A stretch of 35,519 bases of DNA from Spartobacteria bacterium (GCA_003134765.1 PLCM01000030.1:1-35519); one strand, 5' to 3'. Shown: positions 21,857-30,567, counted from the stretch's first letter. A program made the numbers and translations. The notes: generated from the sequence alone by a model not told the origin.

Positions 21857-24223
21857 GTGTCGCCTCGTCCGACGATTTTCATCTCGGTGGTTAGTAGAGA
21901 ACTGAAAAGCGCGCGACAGTTGGTCGCTAACACCCTGGTTTTTCTCGGTTACGAACCAGTTTGGCAGGATATTTTTGGGACCGAACAGGGCGATCTGCGC
22001 GGAATGCTCCGACGCAAAATTCACGAGTGCAAGGGCGTCGTGCAATTGGTGGGACACCGCTACGGCGCTGAGCCGCCTACAATAGAGGAACAATTCGGAC
22101 GCGTAAGTTACACGCAATTTGAGGCGCTCTACGCTGAGCAAAAAAGCAAGAAAATCTGGTACTTGGTTCTGGACGAGAATTTCCCGACGGACACTCACGA
22201 ACCCGAATCTGATGAATTGCGAGAACTGCAAGCTACCTACCGCCAGCGGCTAAAAACTGAATCGCGACTTCGTTATTCACTCGGAAGCAGCGAAGCGCTC
22301 GAGACCAGCGTCTTAAAACTGCGCAACGACCTCTCGCGATTGCGACGCGGAGTCAAACAATGGGCCGCGGCAGTTATCGTGTTGCTGGTAATTCTTGTCG
22401 GGGCTGTGGTTTGGATCATGAGCGGTCAGCGACAGCAAAATCAGCAGCAAAATCAGCAGTTTAACGCCATAAAAGAAGAAATGGCCAAACTGCGGCAAGG
22501 CGTCACGCAATACGCCCAGGTGCAAAGCAAAGTCCGCCAGGAGCAGCCCGAACAGAACGCCGCCGAAGCGGACCATCGCACTATCGATGAACTGGCCAAA
22601 GAACTGGGGGTTGATCCCAAACTGCTGCAAGACAAATTGCCGCAATTTGCAAAGGAATTAAAAAACGCTCCCAACGCCACGACCTACGAACGTGCCACCG
22701 CCGCTTATGTGACCAAAGAATATGCTGAGGCCGAACGCCTGGCCTTGGTTGCGGCGGACGAAGCGCAGAAAGCTACGCCGCCCAAAACGGCTGATGCTAT
22801 CAAGGCCCTAGACCTCGCCGGTCAATCCGCTGGGGCGCGACTTGAGTATTTCGAGGCCTTGCAGCGTTTTCGCGCAGCAGAGCGATTGACTGACCGCACG
22901 CGCGATCCGTTGGAATGGGCTGGTCAGCAGTGGAACATTGCCTTTGTGCTCGATGAGCAGGGGCAATATGCCGGGGCGGAGAAGGTTTATCGAAGTGCGC
23001 TACAAGAATACCGGCGCACTCGCGGCGAAGAAGACAAGGATGTACTGACGCTGCGGAATAATCTGGCCAAAGCACTTGCTCAACAAGGCAAGTACGCCGA
23101 GGCGGAAACGGAGTTTCGGGCCGTGCTAAAGCTCGAAGAGAAGGTGCTGGGCTTGGAGCATCCGCAGACGCTTACGATCCGCAATAACTTGGCCTTTACG
23201 CTTGATGGCCAAGGCAAGTATGCCGAGGCGGAAACGGAGTTTCGGGCCGTGATCAAGCTCAAGGAGCAGGTGCTCGGTCGAGAGCATCTCGACACGCTTG
23301 GCAGCCGCAATAATCTGGCCACAGCACTTCTAGACCAAGGCAAGTATGCCGAGGCGGAAACGGAGTTTCGGGCCGTGCTAAAGCTCGAAGAGAAGGCGCT
23401 CGGCCCGGAGCATCCTGATACGCTTCCCAGCCGCAATAACCTGGCCGTTGCGCTTGCTGAGCAAGGCAAGTATGCCGCGGCGGAAACGGAGTATCGGACT
23501 GTGCTAAAGCTCGAAGAGAAAGTGCTCGGCCCGGAGCATCCTAATACGCTTACGAGCCGCAGAAATCTGGCCACCGCACTTCTAGACCAAGGCAAGTATG
23601 CCGAGGCGGAAACGGAGTATCGGGCCGTGCTAAAGCTCGAAGAGAAAGTGCTCGGCCCAGAGCATCCTGACACGCTCGCGAGTCGCGGTAACCTGGCCCT
23701 TGTCTTTGATCACCAAGGCAAGTATGCCGAGGCGGAAACGGAATTTCGGGCAGTGCTAAAGCTAAAAGAGAAGGTGCTCGGCCCGGAGCATCCTGATACG
23801 CTCAGGAGCCGCAATAATCTGGCCCTTGTCTTTGATCACCAAGGCAAGTATGCCGAGGCGGAAACGGAGTATCGGACCGTGCTAAAGCTCGAAGAGAAAG
23901 TGCTCGGCCCAGAGCATCCGCTGACGCTCACGAGCCGCAATGGCCTGGCCAGCGTGCTCGACGACCAGGGCAAGCATGCCGAGGCGGAAAAAGAATATCG
24001 GGACGTGATCAAACTTAGAGAGAAGGTGCTCGGCCCAGAGCATCCCGAAACGCTGCGAACCTGCTACAATCTAGCGTCGTGCCTGAATTCTGAGAACAAA
24101 ATGGATGAAGCAAAAGAATTTGCTCGGTGCGCGGCCGAGGGGGCAACCAAAATCTTAGGAGCTAATCATCCCGACACACTAAAATACGAAAAACTCTGGC
24201 AGGAATTGCAAAGGAAGAAGTGA
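21857..24223 (+). CDS. DUF4062 - transmembrane - TPR protein
   Basis: 788 residues from a GTG at 21857, needed because DUF4062 begins at residue 5 (RPTIFISVVSRELKSAR, later DLRGMLRRKIHECKGVVQLV and GHRYGAEPP). Residues 1-110 form DUF4062, a TIR/STIR-like alpha/beta domain found on many STAND-type signalling proteins. A single membrane helix lies at 168-189 (WAAAVIVLLVILVGAVVWIM), followed by a Gln-rich coiled segment. From about 365 to 765 there are nine 42-residue TPR units of the kinesin-light-chain type (LDQGKYAEAETEFRAVLKLE, EKVLGPEHPDTLTSRNNLA). No NB-ARC ATPase lies between, unlike many relatives. Likely a membrane-anchored sensor or scaffold, possibly in stress or defence; role inferred only. 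Confidence 0.85.
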   Translation: MSPRPTIFISVVSRELKSARQLVANTLVFLGYEPVWQDIFGTEQGDLRGMLRRKIHECKGVVQLVGHRYGAEPPTIEEQFGRVSYTQFEALYAEQKSKKIWYLVLDENFPTDTHEPESDELRELQATYRQRLKTESRLRYSLGSSEALETSVLKLRNDLSRLRRGVKQWAAAVIVLLVILVGAVVWIMSGQRQQNQQQNQQFNAIKEEMAKLRQGVTQYAQVQSKVRQEQPEQNAAEADHRTIDELAKELGVDPKLLQDKLPQFAKELKNAPNATTYERATAAYVTKEYAEAERLALVAADEAQKATPPKTADAIKALDLAGQSAGARLEYFEALQRFRAAERLTDRTRDPLEWAGQQWNIAFVLDEQGQYAGAEKVYRSALQEYRRTRGEEDKDVLTLRNNLAKALAQQGKYAEAETEFRAVLKLEEKVLGLEHPQTLTIRNNLAFTLDGQGKYAEAETEFRAVIKLKEQVLGREHLDTLGSRNNLATALLDQGKYAEAETEFRAVLKLEEKALGPEHPDTLPSRNNLAVALAEQGKYAAAETEYRTVLKLEEKVLGPEHPNTLTSRRNLATALLDQGKYAEAETEYRAVLKLEEKVLGPEHPDTLASRGNLALVFDHQGKYAEAETEFRAVLKLKEKVLGPEHPDTLRSRNNLALVFDHQGKYAEAETEYRTVLKLEEKVLGPEHPLTLTSRNGLASVLDDQGKHAEAEKEYRDVIKLREKVLGPEHPETLRTCYNLASCLNSENKMDEAKEFARCAAEGATKILGANHPDTLKYEKLWQELQRKK
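22960..24090 (+). repeat. 126-bp in-frame tandem repeats (TPR units)
   Basis: The string CAAGGCAAGTATGCCGAGGC recurs with an exact 126-bp spacing (about 23085, 23211, 23337, 23463, 23589, 23715, 23841, 23967). Some neighbours are nearly identical at DNA level, including synonymous sites, implying recent copy-number change or gene conversion. Confidence 0.9.
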
Positions 24224-24423
24224 ATGCTTTTGACTTAGCACACAACAAGAGATTTCTTGTTGGGAAGAACTTTGAGCAATAGTTGTCGGTGATAAGTCCG
24301 AGAGTTATTTTGACAGCCGGAAATCCTTGTCGGTGCAACGCCCGATAATACGTTATCGGATAATGCCTTACATATAAGACCAATTGCCTTGATACGATTT
24401 AGGAAAACAGGCATCATCCAAGT

Positions 24424-24882
24424 GTGGCCTCTTCCTTTAACGGCACCGGAACCCGATTTTACGGTGAACGTGAGTACTGGCCAGATGGTAGTTATATAAC
24501 AACACAATGGGTCTCGTTCGTATACATTCCCCTTCTGCCACTACGTAGCTTGCGGTTACGCCATGACCGCACCACGACAATTCCCCAGCTACACGGCATT
24601 GGTTCCACCGCCCATTTCGAAGTTAAGGCGAAGATTCGACTCAACTGGAAGCAGGTCGGCAGTACGTATCTGTATTTAATAGCTGTTGCCGGTTTATTCC
24701 TTATTCAGATCGTCGTATCAACGAAGGTATTCCCCGGCAGGAAATTACCAGCGACGGCGGTATTCGGTATATTGGGGTTCACTGCATTATTTGCAATACT
24801 GACGCCGAAATTGCTGCGGTGGCGTGCTTCACGCGCTGTCAGCCGGAGAACGGAAAGCTCGACGAAGCCTACAATCCCATAA
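24424..24882 (+). CDS. Small membrane protein of unknown function
   Basis: 152 residues from a GTG at 24424. The opening FNGTGTRFYGEREYWPDGSY followed by ITTQWVSFVYIPLLPLRSL is a recurrent signature of uncharacterised membrane proteins in diverse bacteria, as I recall them. Two membrane helices follow at about 80-100 (YLYLIAVAGLFLIQIVV) and 110-128 (ATAVFGILGFTALFAILT), and the C-terminus is basic. No function known. It lies 200 bp after the DUF4062 gene and 107 bp before the ankyrin gene, same strand. Confidence 0.72.
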   Translation: MASSFNGTGTRFYGEREYWPDGSYITTQWVSFVYIPLLPLRSLRLRHDRTTTIPQLHGIGSTAHFEVKAKIRLNWKQVGSTYLYLIAVAGLFLIQIVVSTKVFPGRKLPATAVFGILGFTALFAILTPKLLRWRASRAVSRRTESSTKPTIP

Positions 24883-24989
24883 TGACCCGCCCGGTTGCGC
24901 CAAGGTGCTAACCTCCGCCTCAACTGCGTCGTGGGCGGACCAAAAAAAGATTGAGTTTCCGTACCTCCCAGTGGCAATGATTGACGGCG

Positions 24990-27575
24990 ATGATTTCGCC
25001 TGACACCGCTCTACAGACTGCGTCGCGGGCAGCTCGATCTCCCGAAGAATTATTTCCGCTGATACACTTTTGTCGCGCCGGGAAGCTAAAAGAAGTCAGT
25101 GAGTGGATCGCACAGGGCAAACCTCTCGATCCGCCAGTAAGTGCCAAGCGGAAACGGCGCCAGAGCCCCCTCGAAGTGGCTATCGAAAAAGGATTTTACT
25201 CGCTGGCGGAGCTTTTGCTGGATGGCGGGTGCGACCCATTAGCTAACGGCAACGCTCTCCATGACGCGATCGATCGAGCCGAGCCGGAGATAGCCGGGCT
25301 GCTCTTGGATCGGGGGGTTCCCATTGATTCCGTGGACATCGCGGACGTGTTCGAAGCCGGCCGCGCGATGCTTGAGGTGTTCATCGCCCATGGGGCCGAC
25401 CCGACTGCCAACTCGGCGTATTACGAAGCGCTGTGTTCCAAAGTCCATCCTCTCTTGTTCGTGTTGAAGGAATTCAAGGAGCGCTTCCCGCATCTGCAGC
25501 GACAAGCGGACATGGCGCTCTGCTACCACTGTGAGAAGGAGAGCCCAAGGAACGTCGGCCTGCTCGTTTGGGCCGGCGCCAGGCCGGACGCGGAAGTGCC
25601 TGATCCCAGTATCAGCGACTACTCGACTTGCGCGCTGAAGGTAGCGGTCCGCTCCGGCCGGCTCGACATAATCAAGCAGCTCAAGCCGCAGAATTACCCA
25701 GAACTGATTCCGGCGCTGGTCGCAGAAGTCTGGTCCCGGGCCTCCGTCCCGCTGATCGATTACCTTGTCGGCTTGGGCGCTCCGCTCAACACGAAGGCGA
25801 ATGGCGGCTGTGAGATAATTGAACACCTGTTGTGGCGCCTTAGCTTCGGCGCACGAGGCGTCCTCCGGTACTCCAACTCTTCAGAAACTACCGAGATTCT
25901 TGCCATAATCGACCATCTCTGCCGGCTTGGTGCGAAATGGGTTCCAGCCGCGGACGAACCCCTGCGGCGCACGCGCGACCATTTCCGAAAAATGGAGCCG
26001 CAGCATCTGCGGGAACTGTTCCGAATCTTCAAGGAAACAAATGCGACGCCGGTCGAGTTGCTCGATTCCATCCTCGATTCGCCCGCGCTCAAGAAATCGC
26101 TCGGCGTTCACCTGCGCTTCATCGAAGTCATCCTTCATCCGCCGCCGCCGAAGGGAACCGGTGGCGTGACAGATTCAAATGGCGCAGCAGAGCCGAAGAT
26201 GAAGGGGGAACCGGTCCCGCCCACCGTCGCCGAAATGCGCGCGCGCGCCGCGGAGATGTTGCTGGATGTCGTCCGACAGGAACCCGCTTTACACTTCACG
26301 AGTGATTCGACCTCGGCACACCACGAGGGGAAACAGTTAAAGAAGCGGCTGGGCATGCCGAAGGACGACGACCGCGACGTTCAGCCGATCGTAGATCAAG
26401 CCTCGAAAGGGTTAAACACCCGGCTCCGGTCGTTTCAGACGCAGGTCGAATGGTGGGGGCGCGCCAATTGTCGGCTGACCGCGACGCTCTCCAAATCTAC
26501 TGAGTGGCCAGAAGCTCTGGAGGAAGCATGGGGTCTCGCGGAGAATCGAAACGAAGCGCTTCTGACCGATGTCGCGCTCGACCTGAGGGAACTGATTCTT
26601 TCAGGCAATCTGGGCACGGATTGGACGACGGAAAAATCGATTACGTTCAAGATTGGCCTGTACGGTCGCGAACACGTCCTGGAGCCATATCTCCACGAGC
26701 TGGAAAACAAGACCGACCTAGCGTTGGAGTGGGAAAGTGAAGGGAAGCGATGGGGCGAACGTCGCCGATACCGCATAACGGTAAATGATCAGGCCCGGTC
26801 TGGACCGGAGATCAGAGCTGGTATCAATCCGAAAATCGATGTGCGCTTCGACGAGTGTCGAAAGAAGGACCGCGATGCCATGCAGGAGCTTCTTTACGCC
26901 GAGTTGCTCAAAGCGAGGCCGGCGGGCAAGGAACCGTTTTTCCTGGTCTCGATCTCGACCCGCGCGGAACTGACAAAATGTTTTCCGAAATTTAGTTCTG
27001 CCGAGCAAGCGGCACAGTTCTTTCACGATCTGCCGGTCGATAGTTCTCTGGTGAGATCGTTCGACTTTCGCGACAACGCGAAATGGTGGTACGTCGCCTT
27101 CGAGCCCAAACAAGATTGGGCCGCCAGCCTTGCCGCGATCCAGACCGAATTATCCCGGCCGGGACTGGCAGAGCGATACGGAATCTCGCTCGATGCGGCG
27201 AAACTTCTCGTTTGGATTGAAAGTCTTCCTGCAGATCGATTCACCGGTCCGTGGACGCCGGTGGTGGAGGAGGCAAGGGACCGGTGGATCGGCATTTCGT
27301 GCCCATGGAGCGAGGAGAATTTTCCCGCCTACTTGCAGATGTTGATCGACGAGATCAATCAAAACACCGCATACGACCTCGCGCTACAGCCTTGGCATCA
27401 ACACGGCAGAATCAAATCTCGCATTCGAGTGAGCCGGAAGCGGACGGGTATTGAGGACGTAGTCAAGCAGGTGCAGTTGCTGGCACTCGAACGAGGCGGG
27501 TTGCTCGATGCGGGGATTGCACGAGACACGATTGAAAAATTGGCCGCATCGTCAGGAAACGACAACTCGGAGTGA
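24990..27575 (+). CDS. Large ankyrin-repeat protein
   Basis: 861 residues from the ATG at 24990 (a TTG at 24981 is in frame). The N-terminal third has ankyrin-type repeats: SPLEVAIEKGFYSLAELLLD then GGCDPLANGNALHDAIDRAE and PEIAGLLLDRGVPIDSVDIA, further IAHGADPTANSAYYEALC and ALKVAVRSGRLDIIKQL. From about 400 on there is no repeat; long alpha/beta segments (SFQTQVEWWGRANCRLTATL, PFFLVSISTRAELTKCFPKF) are not recognised. No signal peptide or membrane segment, so cytoplasmic. Ankyrin proteins bind partner proteins; the partner is unknown. Confidence 0.78.
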   Translation: MISPDTALQTASRAARSPEELFPLIHFCRAGKLKEVSEWIAQGKPLDPPVSAKRKRRQSPLEVAIEKGFYSLAELLLDGGCDPLANGNALHDAIDRAEPEIAGLLLDRGVPIDSVDIADVFEAGRAMLEVFIAHGADPTANSAYYEALCSKVHPLLFVLKEFKERFPHLQRQADMALCYHCEKESPRNVGLLVWAGARPDAEVPDPSISDYSTCALKVAVRSGRLDIIKQLKPQNYPELIPALVAEVWSRASVPLIDYLVGLGAPLNTKANGGCEIIEHLLWRLSFGARGVLRYSNSSETTEILAIIDHLCRLGAKWVPAADEPLRRTRDHFRKMEPQHLRELFRIFKETNATPVELLDSILDSPALKKSLGVHLRFIEVILHPPPPKGTGGVTDSNGAAEPKMKGEPVPPTVAEMRARAAEMLLDVVRQEPALHFTSDSTSAHHEGKQLKKRLGMPKDDDRDVQPIVDQASKGLNTRLRSFQTQVEWWGRANCRLTATLSKSTEWPEALEEAWGLAENRNEALLTDVALDLRELILSGNLGTDWTTEKSITFKIGLYGREHVLEPYLHELENKTDLALEWESEGKRWGERRRYRITVNDQARSGPEIRAGINPKIDVRFDECRKKDRDAMQELLYAELLKARPAGKEPFFLVSISTRAELTKCFPKFSSAEQAAQFFHDLPVDSSLVRSFDFRDNAKWWYVAFEPKQDWAASLAAIQTELSRPGLAERYGISLDAAKLLVWIESLPADRFTGPWTPVVEEARDRWIGISCPWSEENFPAYLQMLIDEINQNTAYDLALQPWHQHGRIKSRIRVSRKRTGIEDVVKQVQLLALERGGLLDAGIARDTIEKLAASSGNDNSE

Positions 27576-27594
27576 CGATCAAGCAAGGTGGGGA

Positions 27595-27665
27595 GGCACC
27601 GCGCTCAAACCGGACGGAACGAAATACCTGCGCATTTAGGACAGGGAGGCGCGGTCTCGCCCGGA
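27595..27665 (+). repeat. SymE-cassette 3' end remnant
   Basis: TCAAACCGGACGGAACGAAA, then GCGCATTTAGGACAGGGAGG and CGCGGTCTCGCCCGGAACC align with the last codons and downstream flank of the SymE copy at 35144 (GTCAAACCGGGTGGAAGC, TTTAGGGCAGGGAGGCGCGG). The rest of the toxin gene is absent. Confidence 0.72.
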
Positions 27666-27703
27666 ACCGATTGTGGAAAAGTTCCCGACAGATAATCAAA
27701 AAA

Positions 27704-28237
27704 TTATGGCAGTCGCCGGATCTCCCATGCTGAATCGCGCTCCTTTTTATTCAACTTGTGCCAACGGATCAGTCCCTTAATGCCTTTAATTATACCATAG
27801 CCGACTACTGCGGCTGCTGCTGGGATCGCCGCTGCAACGGCGACGCCCGCGGCCATGCCACCGCTGACGAAGCCGCCTAGCGCCGTGAGACCTGATGATA
27901 TACCCGCCGCAGATAGTCCAGTAACAGTGCCGAGGGAGCTCACGGTGGCGGTAATCGAAGCGAACCCGATTGTGCCACCGCCGACTGTGCCCAAGGCCCC
28001 GGATAGCTTCTCCCGCTCGGCCCTGGATAGCTTAGAGAATCGCTTAAATCCTAGTTCCATCATGATAGCACCTTGGCGGAGCATTTCATCGGACGGTAAT
28101 GTCTCACCAGCCAGTAATCGAGAGAGTGTTGGGGCGGAACATCCAATGCTAGCGGCAACCCTTCTCAGTCGAAGGGCTTCATTTTTCATAAACGCGGCCA
28201 GCAACGCTCGAAAGTTGTCTCGTGAAATGTTGTTCAT
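27704..28237 (-). CDS. XRE-type HTH protein with Gly/Ala-rich hydrophobic tail
   Basis: 177 residues from the ATG at 28237. An HTH lies at about 20-50 (LRLRRVAASIGCSAPTLSRL, then LAGETLPSDEM). After a basic hinge (KRFSKLSRAEREKLSGALG) comes a glycine/alanine-rich hydrophobic stretch (about 84-156; GGGTIGFASITATVSSL, ISSGLTALGGFVSGGMAAGV, AVAAAIPAAAAVVGYGIIKG) and a basic end. The tail looks able to insert in or span a membrane as glycine-zipper helices. It is the last gene of a three-gene operon, 32 bp after the middle gene. DNA binding joined to a membrane-active tail could give a tethered regulator or a sequestered effector; function unknown. Confidence 0.7.
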   Translation of the reverse strand: MNNISRDNFRALLAAFMKNEALRLRRVAASIGCSAPTLSRLLAGETLPSDEMLRQGAIMMELGFKRFSKLSRAEREKLSGALGTVGGGTIGFASITATVSSLGTVTGLSAAGISSGLTALGGFVSGGMAAGVAVAAAIPAAAAVVGYGIIKGIKGLIRWHKLNKKERDSAWEIRRLP

Positions 28238-28269
28238 GGTGTTGCGTGTGTTTGAGACCTGACGAGCGC

Positions 28270-28578
28270 CTAAGTGGCGAAATTAGTAACCGCGCCTGCA
28301 GTAGCGGCCCCGACGGTAGTGGAGATGCCGGCGACAGCCACAGTTCCACCGACAATACCAGCGCCGCCCGCGCTCAATGCGCCACCTCCGAGTGCTGCTA
28401 GGGACGCGTTCGTCAATGCTGCACCGGAGAGTCCTGAGATCGCAGTACCGGTCGAAGCTGCGCCGAGCAGCCCCGCTCCGCCTAAGCCTGCCGCGATAAA
28501 TGGTGCGGCGAAAAATCCGACGGTGCCAACGACGGCGGCACCTGCAATAATCAACGTTACTTTAACCGGCTCGGTCAT
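28270..28578 (-). CDS. Gly/Ala-rich hydrophobic small membrane protein
   Basis: 102 residues from the ATG at 28578, overlapping the upstream stop (ATGA). After MTEPVKVTLIIAGAAVVGTV, the whole protein is hydrophobic and rich in Gly/Ala (FFAAPFIAAGLGGAGLLGAA, AALTNASLAALGGGALSAGG, AGIVGGTVAVAG). Such GxxxG/GGG patterns are seen in glycine-zipper pore-forming or holin-like proteins and loosely in the ISG12/IFI6 family; the similarity is compositional, so no family is claimed. It is placed between two HTH proteins with similar tails, and the three should be co-translated and may assemble in the membrane. Confidence 0.72.
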   Translation of the reverse strand: MTEPVKVTLIIAGAAVVGTVGFFAAPFIAAGLGGAGLLGAASTGTAISGLSGAALTNASLAALGGGALSAGGAGIVGGTVAVAGISTTVGAATAGAVTNFAT

Positions 28579-28994
28579 TTTCTGTTTTCCTTTCGTTTCT
28601 TATTCTCGTTGTGTGCTTTCTGAAGAAGTCGATAAAGCAGCCCTCCAGCGACGCCCCCAGCGATCCCAATAGGGCCGAAGAGCGCACCAACCCCCGCGAA
28701 TCCCAAAGCGGCCGCGCCCATTGAACTACCGAGAGAAAGAAGCGCCGCGATGGCGCTCACACCCCCTGCGGCCCTCAACGTTTCCTGCAAGACCTTGTTT
28801 TCCTTCGGTATCGCCATCATTGCCTGGAGATGTTGGAGTCGGCGCGCCGCGTCTCCTGTTGGCTGAGTCGGACAATTCTTTGATTCCCACCGAGCGACGG
28901 TGGCTTGCGTCACGCAAAGAGCGATGGCGAGTTCTACTTGGTTGAGGCCAAGCTTTTCGCGAAGATCTCTGACGTTGATAGGTGCCGTTGGCAT
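28575..28994 (-). CDS. XRE-family HTH protein with hydrophobic C-terminal tail
   Basis: 139 residues from the ATG at 28994 (an upstream in-frame start at 29051 adds 19 residues that look unrelated). HTH_XRE at about 5-45: NVRDLREKLGLNQVELAIAL then CVTQATVARWESKNCP. After a helical linker (AARRLQHLQAMMAIPKENKV) comes a Gly/Ala-rich hydrophobic segment (about 76-125; GVSAIAALLSLGSSMGAAAL, GFAGVGALFGPIGIAGGVAG) and a strongly basic end (NENKKRKENRK). Its stop overlaps the next start by four bases. It is first in the operon, so it may autoregulate; no clear palindrome was found upstream. Confidence 0.75.
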   Translation of the reverse strand: MPTAPINVRDLREKLGLNQVELAIALCVTQATVARWESKNCPTQPTGDAARRLQHLQAMMAIPKENKVLQETLRAAGGVSAIAALLSLGSSMGAAALGFAGVGALFGPIGIAGGVAGGLLYRLLQKAHNENKKRKENRK

Positions 28995-29351
28995 ACGAAA
29001 GAATATACGAATGTATATTGTGCTCGCGCTTATGCAAGCTCTTTTTTGCACAAGTGTCGCTCGGGTATCGCCGTGGGCTTCGAGACTACTCCCGTGGCGC
29101 TGGGGAGCGACGCTCGCTACTCCGACACCCCCGGGCGAGCAAAAAGAAACCCCTGGCGTCTAAAAATGGGGCCGGGCACCGCGCCGATGGCGACGATGCC
29201 CGACCTTTTGTTCCCCCCAGAACAAGCCGCTTGGATAGCACGGCGCACAATCCGATCGCAAGAAAAAAGGACTGCGTCTCCGCGCTCGCTGGCGCTCGCC
29301 CGGATCGCGCAGCACGGAAGCGCGGTGCGGACGGCGGCGAGAGTGTGTCCC
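28995..29351. other. GC-rich gap between HTH operon and kinase remnant
   Basis: No credible gene. It contains the promoter region of the HTH operon (AT-rich around 28995-29030: GAAAGAATATACGAATG, TATATTGTGCTCG), a bidirectional terminator-like structure (29162-29209), and from about 29210 to 29351 unrelated GC-rich sequence up to the kinase breakpoint. Confidence 0.5.
29162..29209. terminator. Bidirectional Rho-independent-type terminator
   Basis: GGCCGGGCA (29170-29178) pairs with TGCCCGACC (29197-29205) apart from one mismatch, with an inner CGCC-GAT-GGCG stem. A T-run follows on the plus strand (TTTT, 29206-29209), and AAAAA precedes it (29162-29166), giving TTTTT on the minus strand. It could end minus-strand transcripts from the truncated kinase. 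Confidence 0.6.
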
Positions 29352-29573
29352 GCGCTTCAAGTCCTCAAGAATTGCGCGATCGTGGACGATGAGTTCTGGA
29401 AGAAATTTGAAGGCGACTTCCCGGTCCAAGACTTCATCGTGAGCGAGCCAAACGACCCCCATGCCCCCGCGACCCAGGACGCGGATGAGTGTATAACGGT
29501 TAAAGATCTTTTGGCCGCTCGTGAACTCCCGCAATGTGACATCCAATCTGCTACCGGCGGGCTCGGCGCTCAC
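29352..29573 (-). pseudogene. Truncated Ser/Thr kinase (N-terminal 74 codons)
   Basis: From a GTG at 29573 (MSAEPAGSRLDVTLREFTSG) the frame encodes the kinase N-lobe start: GRYTLI-like NRYTLIRVLGRGGMGVVWLA, then REVAFKFLPELIVHDRAILE and DLKR. It aligns position by position with the intact kinase at 34414 (GRYTLIKTLGRGGMGVVWLA, DLKR). Right after DLKR homology ends and the frame runs on into unrelated Arg-rich sequence to about 29160. The catalytic loop, DFG and the rest are missing, so it is dead as a kinase. Confidence 0.85.
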
Positions 29574-29607
29574 GGCCGGAGAGTAGCGAGCGTCGAAATC
29601 TGCATAA

Positions 29608-29670
29608 AGCACAAAATTGGCACATCATTCAAATGTGCAGGCTTTTCTTTTTTGCGAGTTCCAATAGAAC
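29608..29670. promoter_or_regulatory. Shared divergent control region, copy A
   Basis: Between the kinase remnant and the FHA-cyclase gene. It shares AAAGCACAAAAT, AATGTG, AGGCTTTTCTTTT, GCGAGTTC and TAGAAC with 34446-34510, the same region of the second module. Conservation outside the coding parts suggests a divergent promoter or leader kept by selection, or simply recent duplication. Confidence 0.6.
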
Positions 29671-29676
29671 ACATTT

Positions 29677-30567
29677 ATGGATCTGAAGGAAGCCGGAGCC
29701 TGGCTCGAAACACCGACTGCGGATCGAATTCCCATTCTGGGCAATTGCTCGATCGGCCGGTCCGCCAGGAGCTGTGTGATGCTCGATTCGCAGAAGGTCT
29801 CCCGGCGTCATGCGGTCATCAATGTGCAAAACGTCGGCGAGTTTTGGCTGATCGATCTTGGCAGCAGTAACGGGACTTTCCTAAACAAGCGCCGGGTCCA
29901 CCAGCCGATCCGTCTATGTCATCTCGATCAAATATCGGTCGGGGACAGTGTGTTCGCCTTCAAACAGCCGGAAGAGATTTCGAATGAGCTGAGGACCACG
30001 ATGGCCGAGCAAACCATTCGCGAATCGGCGAATATCCCAGTCTGGCTTCTCGTGGCCGACATCGAGAATTTCACGCCCCTCAGCCGCAGTCTCGTTAGTG
30101 AGAAGCTTGCCACTCTGGTGGGAGGCTGGGTTTCCACTTGCAAGGAGATCATCGAAGAACATCAAGGATTGATTAACAAGTATCTCGGCGACGGCTTTCT
30201 CGCCTATTGGCAGGAGGACGAAAGGGATGCGGAAAACGTCGCCGCTACGCTCGGTGCTCTTCAGCAGGTGCAAGCGCGGCAGAAGCCGCGGTTTCGAATC
30301 GCCGTGCATTTCGGGAACGTTGCCGTGGGTGGCATGGAATCGATGGGAGAAGAAAGTTTGCTGGGCACCGAGGTGAACTTTGTCTTCCGCATGGAGAAAC
30401 TGGCCGGCTCGTTAGGTATCGCTTCTTTGCTGAGCAGAGTAACTCGGGAAAAGCTGGGCGGCCGAGTTACGGCAACCGGTGTTGGTTGCCACGAAGTAAA
30501 AGGCTTTGACGGAAACTATGAGTTCTCCAGTTGTGACGCTGGCGGACCGTCTCCGCGGTCCTCTTAA
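29677..30567 (+). CDS. FHA-domain class III adenylate/guanylate cyclase
   Basis: 296 residues from the ATG at 29677. FHA domain at about 20-97: IPILGNCSIGRSARSC, then VSRRHAVI (43-50) and GSSNGTFLNKRRV (62-74), the loops that bind phosphothreonine. Class III cyclase domain at about 123-285: metal-binding Asp128 (VADIENFTPLS) and Asp172 (YLGDGFLAYW), and Asn234/Arg238 (VNFVFRME) in the NxxxR transition-state pattern. The second messenger is cAMP or cGMP; the choice is not certain. The FHA part suggests recruitment by a phosphorylated protein, and a kinase gene lies divergently beside it (truncated here, intact at 32234). It converges with the TonB-like gene with 31 bp between stops. Confidence 0.9.
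   Translation: MDLKEAGAWLETPTADRIPILGNCSIGRSARSCVMLDSQKVSRRHAVINVQNVGEFWLIDLGSSNGTFLNKRRVHQPIRLCHLDQISVGDSVFAFKQPEEISNELRTTMAEQTIRESANIPVWLLVADIENFTPLSRSLVSEKLATLVGGWVSTCKEIIEEHQGLINKYLGDGFLAYWQEDERDAENVAATLGALQQVQARQKPRFRIAVHFGNVAVGGMESMGEESLLGTEVNFVFRMEKLAGSLGIASLLSRVTREKLGGRVTATGVGCHEVKGFDGNYEFSSCDAGGPSPRSS

Noticed and set aside
28270..28578. ISG12/IFI6 family assignment for the Gly-rich protein
   Set aside because: Similarity is in composition (Gly/Ala) and could arise by chance; no diagnostic residue pattern was verified.
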